Shown piece after piece: positions 57,951 to 64,000 of a DNA stretch of 64,000 bases. The first letter of the stretch is position 1. Each line of letters opens with the position of its first letter. Position numbers and translations under genes: made by a program. This stretch comes from Acidimicrobiia bacterium. GTDB lineage: Bacteria > Actinomycetota > Acidimicrobiia > IMCC26256 > JAMXLJ01. The DNA lies in the NCBI GenBank assembly GCA_024281095.1, contig JAMXLJ010000127.1, forward strand, positions 47,408 to 111,407, read 5' to 3'. The notes beneath the pieces are model-generated. The model did no database searches. It saw nothing but the letters and a program-made list of their open reading frames with translations, and was not told the origin of the DNA.

Positions 57951-58940
57951 TCAGTCGAACTTCACCGCCGAGTACCGCATCAGCTTGTGCCAGCGGTGCG
58001 TGGAGTCGATGCGGCGAATCGTGCCCGACTTCGACCGCATCACCAACGTCTGGGTGCGCGCGCCGTCGCCGAAGTAGCGCACGCCGCGCAGCAGCTCGCC
58101 GTCGGTGATGCCCGTCGCCGAGAAGAAGACGTCCTCGCCCGAAACGAGGTCGTCGGTCGTGAGCACCTTGCGGAGGTCGTAGCCGGCGTCGATCGCGGCT
58201 TGGCGCTCGGCTTCGTCGCGGGGCCAGAGGCGCCCCTGGATCGCACCGCCGAGACACTTGAGCGCGCACGCGGCGATCACCCCCTCGGGTGTGCCCCCGA
58301 TGCCGAACAGGATGTTGGCGCCGCTGTCGGCCCACGCGGTCGAGATGGCGCCGGCGACGTCACCGTCGGGGATGAGCCGGATGCGCGCGCCGGCCTCGCG
58401 GCACTCCCGGATGATCTCCTCGTGGCGCGGGCGATCGAGGATCACCGCGGTCACGTCGTCGACGTCCTCGCCGAGTGCCTTCGCCACGGTGTTGAGGTTC
58501 TGGGTGACCGAGGCCTCGATGTTGATCACGTCGGCGGCCTCGGGCCCGGCGGCGATCTTCTCCATGTACACGCACGGGCCCGGGTCGAACATGGTGCCGC
58601 GTTCGGCGAGTGCGATCACCGAGATCGCGTTCGGGCGCCCGAGCGACGTGAGGGTCGTGCCGTCGATGGGGTCGACCGCGATGTCGCACGCGGGGCCGCC
58701 GCTGCCGATCTCCTCGCCGTTGAACAGCATCGGCGCTTCGTCCTTCTCGCCTTCGCCGATGACCACGATGCCGTCCATCGACACGCTGTTGAGCACGAGA
58801 CGCATGGCGTCCACGGCCGCGCCGTCAGCCGAGTTCTTGTCGCCCCGGCCCATCCACCGCCCGGCTGCGAGGGCTGCGGCTTCCGTCACCCGGGCCAGCT
58901 CGAGGGCGAGGTTGCGGTCCGGCGTCTGGGACTGCTCCAT
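57951..58940 (-). CDS. glpX: Class II fructose-1,6-bisphosphatase
   Basis: A 329-residue GlpX-type phosphatase of gluconeogenesis. Motifs are the N-terminal [20 protein letters not shown], the lithium-sensitive phosphatase metal site [11 protein letters not shown] and [14 protein letters not shown], and the [18 protein letters not shown] block. It is the main FBPase type in actinobacteria. It is divergent from the acyl-CoA mutase gene, with a 105-base gap lacking a clear promoter. Confidence 0.95.
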   Translation of the reverse strand: MEQSQTPDRNLALELARVTEAAALAAGRWMGRGDKNSADGAAVDAMRLVLNSVSMDGIVVIGEGEKDEAPMLFNGEEIGSGGPACDIAVDPIDGTTLTSLGRPNAISVIALAERGTMFDPGPCVYMEKIAAGPEAADVINIEASVTQNLNTVAKALGEDVDDVTAVILDRPRHEEIIRECREAGARIRLIPDGDVAGAISTAWADSGANILFGIGGTPEGVIAACALKCLGGAIQGRLWPRDEAERQAAIDAGYDLRKVLTTDDLVSGEDVFFSATGITDGELLRGVRYFGDGARTQTLVMRSKSGTIRRIDSTHRWHKLMRYSAVKFD

Positions 58941-59045
58941 CGGGGGATGGCTCCTTGCTCGACAGCGGGGAATCGCATGGTACTGACCTGGGCGTACCCG
59001 GTCAGCGGCCCGAAGGCCGGCTCGTGTGCGCGATCATGCGAGGGC

Positions 59046-60695
59046 ATGGAGCCGCGAGCCGCCGGCCGGGGCCGGGAAGCGTGGCGGCGGGCATTTGACG
59101 CCGCCACGGTGCGTGACGCCGACCTCGACACCCATTCAGGGGTACCGGTCGATGCCGCCTACGGCCCCGAGGACGGGCTGTTCCCCGGCCAGTGGCCGTA
59201 CACGCGCGGGCCGTACGCGTCGATGTACCGCTCGAAGCTGTGGACGATGCGTATGTTCGCCGGGTTCGGCACGCCCCTTGACACCAACCGGCGATTCCGG
59301 GACCTGCTCGACGCGGGTGGTGACGGTCTGTCGACCGCGTTCGACCTGCCGACGCTGATGGGCCGCGATTCCGACGACCCGCTCGCCGCGGGCGAGGTGG
59401 GCAAGTGCGGCGTGGCCGTCGACACGCTCGCCGACGTCGAGGATCTCTACCGGGGTATCGACCTCGGGAAGGTGACGACGTCGATGACCATCAACTCACC
59501 CGCGGCGCTCTTGCTGGCGATGTACGTCGCCACCGCCGAGGGTGCCGGCACGCCGCGTCGCGACCTCGGCGGCACGCTGCAGAACGACATCTTGAAGGAG
59601 TATCAAGCGCAGAAGGAGTTCGTGTTCCCGCCGCGGCCCTCCATGCGGTTGGTGGCGGACACGATCCGTTTCTGCGCGGCAGAGATGCCGCGGTGGCATC
59701 CGGTGTCGGTGTCGGGCTACCACATCCGCGAGGCGGGCTCGACGGCGGTGCAGGAGCTGGCGTTCACGCTGGCGAACGGGTTCGCGTACGTGGAGGCGGG
59801 CATCGCGACCGGCCTCACGGTCGACGAGTTCGCGCCGCGGTTGAGCTTCTTCTTCAACGCGCACGTCGACTTCTTCGAGGAGATCGCGAAGTACCGCGCC
59901 GCGCGGCGGATCTGGGCCCGGTGGTTGCAGGAGCGCTACGGCGCGCAGCGCGATCGTTCGATGCAGCTGCGCTTCCATACGCAGACGGCCGGCGTGTCGC
60001 TCACTGCGCAACAGCCCGAGGTGAACCTCGTGCGCACGGCGATCGAGGCGCTGGCCGGCGTGTTGGGCGGCACCCAGAGCCTGCACACGAACTCGATGGA
60101 CGAGGTACTCGCGTTGCCGAGCGACAAGGCGGCCCGTCTCGCCCTGCGTACCCAGCAGGTGATCGCATTCGAGAGCCGGGTCACGAACGTCGCGGATCCG
60201 CTCGGTGGTTCCTGGTTCGTCGAGGCGCTCACCGACGAGGTCGAGGCGCGCGCGGAGGAGGTGTTCGCGTACCTGGACGAGCTCGGCGACGGCTCGATGC
60301 TGGACGGCGTGTTGCGTGGCATCGACGAGGGCTGGTTCCAAGGTGAGATCGCCGATTCGGCCTATCAGTTGGAACGCAAGCTCAACGACGGCCGTCATGT
60401 CGTGGTCGGCGTGAACGACTTCTTCGAGGGCAACGACGAGCCCCCTCCCGACATCCTGCACATCGGCCCCGAGGCCGAGGAGCTGCAGCTGAAGCGGCTC
60501 GCCACGGTCAAGCACGACCGCGACGACGAGCGCGTCGACGCCGCGCTCGCGCGCGTGCGCGCCGACGCCGCCGATCCGGCAGTGAACCTCATGCCGGTGC
60601 TCCTCGACGCGGTGCGTACCCGTGCGACCGTGGGCGAGGTCATGAACGCCATGGCCGACGTGTTCGGACGCCATCGTGAACGCCCGTCGATCTGA
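59046..60695 (+). CDS. B12-dependent acyl-CoA mutase large subunit, isobutyryl-CoA mutase-like
   Basis: A 549-residue adenosylcobalamin-dependent mutase substrate-binding subunit without the B12-binding domain (which would need a separate small subunit, absent here). Core blocks are [95 protein letters not shown] and [18 protein letters not shown]. The two specificity positions are F71 (MRMFAGF) and Q189 (YQAQKEF). Methylmalonyl-CoA mutases have Tyr/Arg there and isobutyryl-CoA mutases Phe/Gln. ATG 59046 was chosen because the longer frame upstream is antisense to glpX. Confidence 0.88.
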   Translation: MEPRAAGRGREAWRRAFDAATVRDADLDTHSGVPVDAAYGPEDGLFPGQWPYTRGPYASMYRSKLWTMRMFAGFGTPLDTNRRFRDLLDAGGDGLSTAFDLPTLMGRDSDDPLAAGEVGKCGVAVDTLADVEDLYRGIDLGKVTTSMTINSPAALLLAMYVATAEGAGTPRRDLGGTLQNDILKEYQAQKEFVFPPRPSMRLVADTIRFCAAEMPRWHPVSVSGYHIREAGSTAVQELAFTLANGFAYVEAGIATGLTVDEFAPRLSFFFNAHVDFFEEIAKYRAARRIWARWLQERYGAQRDRSMQLRFHTQTAGVSLTAQQPEVNLVRTAIEALAGVLGGTQSLHTNSMDEVLALPSDKAARLALRTQQVIAFESRVTNVADPLGGSWFVEALTDEVEARAEEVFAYLDELGDGSMLDGVLRGIDEGWFQGEIADSAYQLERKLNDGRHVVVGVNDFFEGNDEPPPDILHIGPEAEELQLKRLATVKHDRDDERVDAALARVRADAADPAVNLMPVLLDAVRTRATVGEVMNAMADVFGRHRERPSI

Positions 60696-61323
60696 CGCGG
60701 CGGTGGGCATCGACGCGGACGTGCTCGTGGTCGCGCGCGCCGCGAAGGGCTTCATGCCCGACGACGAGGGGCTCGCGTTGTTCGAGGCCGGCGCGATGGC
60801 CGCGCCGGTGGGCCCGTTGCTGGAAGTGGGCACGTACTGCGGCAAGTCGGCGGCGTATCTCGGTGCGGGAGCGCGTGCGGGCGGCACGGTGGTGTTCACG
60901 GTCGACCATCACCGGGGCTCCGAGGAGAACCAGGCGGGCTGGGAGCATCACGACCGCGAAGTGGTGGATCCCGCGACCGGGCGGATGGACACGTTGCCGT
61001 TCTTCCGGCGCACGATCGAGGCCGCCGGCCTCGAAGACGTGGTGATCGGAGTCATCGGGGAGTCCACGACGGTCGCCCGCTACTGGGCCACGCCGCTCGG
61101 ATTGCTGTTCATCGACGGCGGCCATGCCGAAGACGTCGCGATGGCCGACTACGACACGTGGGCCGGTCATGTCGCGCCCGGAGGGCTCCTCGCGATCCAT
61201 GACGTGTTCGACGACCCCGCCGACGGCGGCCAAGCCCCGTTCCGCGTGTGGCAACGCGCGGTGCGGGAGGGCTTCGAGCCCGTGTCGACGACGGGGAGTT
61301 TGCGGGTGTTGCGCCGCCGATGA
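60676..61323 (+). CDS. Class I SAM-dependent methyltransferase (cephalosporin hydroxylase/macrocin-like)
   Basis: A 215-residue methyltransferase. The SAM loop is [20 protein letters not shown], the acidic motif [15 protein letters not shown], then [36 protein letters not shown], typical of the Methyltransf_24/CmcI-like group acting on sugars or small hydroxy compounds. The start GTG 60676 lies 20 bases inside the mutase gene. It faces the minus-strand cluster, which also carries a methyltransferase. Confidence 0.83.
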   Translation: MNARRSDAAVGIDADVLVVARAAKGFMPDDEGLALFEAGAMAAPVGPLLEVGTYCGKSAAYLGAGARAGGTVVFTVDHHRGSEENQAGWEHHDREVVDPATGRMDTLPFFRRTIEAAGLEDVVIGVIGESTTVARYWATPLGLLFIDGGHAEDVAMADYDTWAGHVAPGGLLAIHDVFDDPADGGQAPFRVWQRAVREGFEPVSTTGSLRVLRRR

Positions 61324-61388
61324 CCGATCCATCGTCGGACGCCGCGTTCTCCGACCCCGTCCCGTCCCGGAGCCGGCGTGCCCCGGCG

Positions 61389-62483
61389 TTACTCCAGGCC
61401 GCGGTGGCGGCGTGACACCACCTCGAGCTCCGCGAGCAGGGCCTCGCGGTCGAGGCCCGCGGGGAGGCCCTCGCCGCGGAAGAAGCCGGCCGTGAGCCCG
61501 CTGCCGCCGAGCGCGTGCGCGGCCAGCACGACCGCGGCCGAGTTCCACGTGGGCTGCTCGACCGGGTACAGCTCGCCGTCGCGGTGGAACGCCCCGCCGT
61601 CGAAGTTCGCCCCGGTCCAGTAGCCGCCGCCCGGCGCGCGGAGGAACTGCACCCAGGACAACATCTCGCGTGCGCGTTCGCGCTCGCCGATCGCGTCGAG
61701 AGTCAACACGAGCTCGCAGGTCTCTGCGGCGGTGACCCACGGCCGGTCGGACACACAGCGCACGCCGCGGCCCTCGACCACGAACGTCGGCCAGCGTTGC
61801 GCGACGCGGTCGTTGGCCGCATCGCCGCGCAGCACGCCGCCGAGGATGGGGTAGTACCAGTCCATCGCCCAGCGCGACTTGTCGAGGAACGCGTGCTCGC
61901 GGTGTTGCACCGCATGAGCCAACGATCCGAGCGACAGTTCCCAGTCCGGTCGTTCGTGGCCGAGATGTTCCGCCAGCACGACCGCGCAGCGGATGCTGGC
62001 GTGAATGCTGGACGACCCGGTGAGCAACGCACCGTCCGCGGGATCGTCGCCCCGCCACGAGATCTCGCCGTCCTCGCGCTGGTGGCCGAGGGCGAAGTCG
62101 ATTGCACGCTCGACGACGGGCCAGAAATCGTGCAGGAAGCGGTCGTCGCCGGTGGAGAGGTAGTGGTGGAGCACACCGTTGGCGATGTAACACGCGACGT
62201 TGGTGTCGAGCGCGACGTCTTTCACGTCGCGGCCCTGGTAATACGCGTGCCAGGCGCCGTCGGTGCGCTGCATGCCGCGCAGCCATTCGTAGGCCCGCTC
62301 GGCATCGTTGTGGCGGCCGCCGACGTCGAGCGCCATGGCCGCTTCGACGAGGTTCCAGGGATCGGTGTGGCCGCCGGGGAACCACGGGATGTTGCCGTCG
62401 GGGAGCTGGACGCGCGCGATCGCATCGACGGTCTCCGCGATCGCGTGGGCAGCGAGCACACCGTCGACCTCGGGAAGGGTCAC
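61389..62483 (-). CDS. Alpha/alpha-barrel protein (prenyltransferase/glycosidase-like)
   Basis: A 364-residue protein with repeated helical pairs typical of (alpha/alpha)6 barrels: AIARVQLPDGNIPWFPGGHTDPWNLVEAAMAL, MQRTDGAWHAYYQG, LDTNVACYIANGVLHHYL, HQREDGEISWRGDD, WAMDWYYPILGGVLRGD and APGGGYWTGANFDGG. Such folds occur in squalene-cyclase-type prenyltransferases and glycosidases; the aromatic/acidic repeats suit carbohydrate or polyprenoid binding. It starts at GTG 62483, overlapping the upstream methyltransferase stop by 4 bases. Confidence 0.75.
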   Translation of the reverse strand: MTLPEVDGVLAAHAIAETVDAIARVQLPDGNIPWFPGGHTDPWNLVEAAMALDVGGRHNDAERAYEWLRGMQRTDGAWHAYYQGRDVKDVALDTNVACYIANGVLHHYLSTGDDRFLHDFWPVVERAIDFALGHQREDGEISWRGDDPADGALLTGSSSIHASIRCAVVLAEHLGHERPDWELSLGSLAHAVQHREHAFLDKSRWAMDWYYPILGGVLRGDAANDRVAQRWPTFVVEGRGVRCVSDRPWVTAAETCELVLTLDAIGERERAREMLSWVQFLRAPGGGYWTGANFDGGAFHRDGELYPVEQPTWNSAAVVLAAHALGGSGLTAGFFRGEGLPAGLDREALLAELEVVSRRHRGLE

Positions 62484-63256
62484 GACGAGACCTCCGCCAT
62501 CGTGGCCCGCGCACCGGCTGTGGTGCGCGCGTCCGACGTTTCATGGTCGGGCTTGTCGGCGTAGAGCACGACACTCTTGCCGAGCAGCGGATTCAACGCG
62601 CGTTCGAGGGTCTGCGACCAGCGCGGGCGGTGCGTGAGCTCCCAGACGAGGAAGTCGTGGTACTTGCGGGCGAGCAGGCGCTCGGGGCGGTTGACGCCGC
62701 CGGCGCAGCGGACCCACCAGTACGGCGAGTGCAGCGCGTGCGCGTGGTGCGATCCACGCAGCGTGAGGCCCGCCCGTTCGAGCTTGCCGCCGAGCTGGGG
62801 GCGTCGGTAGATGCGGATGTGTCCACCGGGGGTGTCGTGGTAGTCACGATCGAGCGCCCAGCAGATGCGCTCCGGCCCGCGCGCCGGCACGGTGACCGCG
62901 ATCGAACCGCCCGGTCGGAGGACGCGCACGAGCTCTGCGAGCGCGGCCTCGTCTTCCCAGATGTGCTCGAGGACCTCGGACGCGACGACACGGTCGAAGC
63001 TGCCGTCGGGGAATGGGAGCGACAGCGCGTCGCCTTGCACCGCTCCGCCGGGCGCGCCACCCGGCAGTTCGCCCGCGTCGAGCATGCCGCCGGCGACGGC
63101 GCGCACGTCGGTGAGCTCGGGGAAGCTGGCGTCGAGGGCGACGACGACTGCACCCGCGCGCCATGCGGCGAACGCGTGGCGGCCACCTCCGCAACCGAGA
63201 TCGAGCAGCCGCATCCCGGGCGCGAGCCCGAGACGTGCGAAATCCACCGTCAGCAT
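62480..63256 (-). CDS. Class I SAM-dependent methyltransferase
   Basis: A 258-residue methyltransferase of the Methyltransf_11 type. The SAM motif is MRLLDLGCGGGRHAFAAWRAG, followed by VVALDASFPELTDV, GDALSLPFPDGSFDRVVASEVLEHIWED and ELVRVLRPGGSIAVTVP. The C-terminal part (RIYRRPQLGGKLERAGL, HSPYWWVRCAGG) resembles ubiquinone/sugar methyltransferases. The ATG at 63256 shares one base with the glycosyltransferase stop (TGATG), so the cluster is translated as a unit. Confidence 0.87.
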   Translation of the reverse strand: MLTVDFARLGLAPGMRLLDLGCGGGRHAFAAWRAGAVVVALDASFPELTDVRAVAGGMLDAGELPGGAPGGAVQGDALSLPFPDGSFDRVVASEVLEHIWEDEAALAELVRVLRPGGSIAVTVPARGPERICWALDRDYHDTPGGHIRIYRRPQLGGKLERAGLTLRGSHHAHALHSPYWWVRCAGGVNRPERLLARKYHDFLVWELTHRPRWSQTLERALNPLLGKSVVLYADKPDHETSDARTTAGARATMAEVSS

Positions 63257-64000
63257 CAACCAGCTCCGCGAGTGGCGTCGACGAGACCCTGGCGGGCCCG
63301 CGTCTCGAGCAGCTCCCGCCAGTTCTCGATCGTGCCCTGCGCAGTAGCCCGCCAGGTGAAGCGGTCGAGCACCCGATGGCGGCCGGCCTCGCCGAGGCGA
63401 GCCCGCAGCGGCGCGTCGCCGAGCAGGCGGCCCATCGCGGCCGTGAGCGCGGACGGGTCTCCCGGTGGAACGGTGAGCGCGGTCTCGCCGTCGGTGCCGA
63501 CAACCTCCGGCAGCGCACCGCCGGTGGTGGCCACGACCGGGACGCCGCACGCCATCGCTTCGATCGCAGGGAGTGAGAAGCCTTCGTACAGCGACGGGAC
63601 GACCGCGATCTCCGCCTCCCCGTACAGCTCGACGATGCGTTCGTCGGTGACGCCGGAGACGAACTGCACCGCGTGTCGCAGGCCGAGCTGGTCGATCAGT
63701 GCGGGGATCCGGCTCTTGTCCTTCGGGCGCCCGATGACGACGAGGTGCGCGTCGTCGCGCTCCACCCGCAGCTTCGCGACCGCTTCGAGCAGCGGTGCAA
63801 GGCCCTTCATCGGCACGTCGGCGCTCGCCGTCGTCATGATCCGACCACGAACGCGCTCGATGTGAGGGAGCGGACGGAACGTCGACGTGTCGACACCGAC
63901 CGGAACGACCCGCAGCCGGTCGGGGTCGACGCTCATCTGGTCGACGATGTCGCGCCGTGACGACTCGGAAACGGTGACGAGACGCGGGATCCGGCGGGCG
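63256..64000 (-). CDS. Glycosyltransferase family 4 (5' end beyond window)
   Basis: C-terminal ~248 residues of a GT-B glycosyltransferase; the frame is open to the right edge (RRIPRLVTVSESSRRDIV before MSVDPDRL). Motifs: VVPVGVDTSTFRPLP, MTTASADVPMKGLAPLLEAVAKLR, the sugar-nucleotide glutamate segment AVVPSLYEGFSLPAIEAMACGVPVVATTGGALPEVVG and the helical C-terminus. It leads the minus-strand cluster with a methyltransferase and an alpha/alpha-barrel protein. Confidence 0.9.
   Translation of the reverse strand, partial: ARRIPRLVTVSESSRRDIVDQMSVDPDRLRVVPVGVDTSTFRPLPHIERVRGRIMTTASADVPMKGLAPLLEAVAKLRVERDDAHLVVIGRPKDKSRIPALIDQLGLRHAVQFVSGVTDERIVELYGEAEIAVVPSLYEGFSLPAIEAMACGVPVVATTGGALPEVVGTDGETALTVPPGDPSALTAAMGRLLGDAPLRARLGEAGRHRVLDRFTWRATAQGTIENWRELLETRARQGLVDATRGAG

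Noticed and set aside
56925..59045. Long in-frame extension upstream of the acyl-CoA mutase
   Set aside because: It runs antisense through glpX and in another frame through the GNAT domain, with no family similarity; the mutase begins naturally at ATG 59046.
60676..64000. Equivalent of the mycobacterial methylglucose lipopolysaccharide genes
   Set aside because: A GT4 and methyltransferase are present, but there is no GH57 branching enzyme in the window and the barrel protein is different, so the link is too weak.

Overview
The window is about 64 kb of high-GC, gene-dense bacterial DNA with short spacers, many GTG starts and frequent ATGA/GTGA stop-start overlaps. Gene content and order (lysA-hom-thrC, rho-rpmE-DUF1385, prfA-prmC, rpiB-glyA-wecA-like, atpIBEFHAGDC, class II glpX) indicate an actinomycete (Actinomycetota). 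The diiron/LLM module, DUF4012 protein and cyclic-diphosphoglycerate genes make me favour the Acidimicrobiia side of the phylum. That placement is an inference; no rRNA or tRNA gene was seen.

Layout. (1) 1-5.7 kb: threonine/lysine branch: lysA (5' end cut by the window edge), hom, thrC, a short-chain dehydrogenase, and an ApgM-family phosphotransferase where thrB would be expected. (2) 5.8-8.2 kb: a two-gene operon resembling archaeal cyclic 2,3-diphosphoglycerate synthetase plus 2-phosphoglycerate kinase, with an apparent ACG start. (3) 8.2-16.7 kb: rho, rpmE, DUF1385, prfA, prmC, interrupted by a TetR / ferritin-like / luciferase-like module with a perfect operator palindrome. (4) 16.7-18.7 kb: minus-strand DUF983 protein and two overlapping PD-(D/E)XK genes, one catalytic and one apparently dead, with identical cysteine clamps. 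(5) 18.8-44.8 kb: a large surface-polysaccharide locus: O-antigen ligase/polymerase-like protein, DUF4012, LPXTG-type small protein, initiating sugar transferase, several glycosyltransferases, two related secreted or anchored glycosidase-like proteins, a Wzc-like chain-length ATPase, two GT-C membrane transferases, and genes that fit the UDP-2,3-diacetamido uronic acid route (epimerase, aminotransferase, oxidoreductase, acetyltransferase). No flippase (Wzx) and no UDP-GlcNAc 6-dehydrogenase are present. (6) 45.0-55.6 kb: rpiB-glyA behind a structured leader, a WecA-type transferase, and the complete F-type ATP synthase operon with a consensus-like promoter overlapped by a near-perfect Rex palindrome. 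(7) 55.6-64 kb: lipoprotein with a glycosidase-like barrel, a 2H-phosphoesterase/GNAT fusion, a small membrane protein, glpX, an isobutyryl-CoA-mutase-like large subunit, a methyltransferase, and a minus-strand cluster (GT4, methyltransferase, alpha/alpha-barrel protein) running off the right edge.

The most unusual elements are the bacterial cyclic-diphosphoglycerate operon, the missing thrB with an ApgM-family gene in its place, the Rex-type site over the atp promoter, the catalytic/pseudo nuclease pair, and the F/Q substrate signature of the acyl-CoA mutase. All functions are read from sequence motifs and remembered family features; no database search was run.
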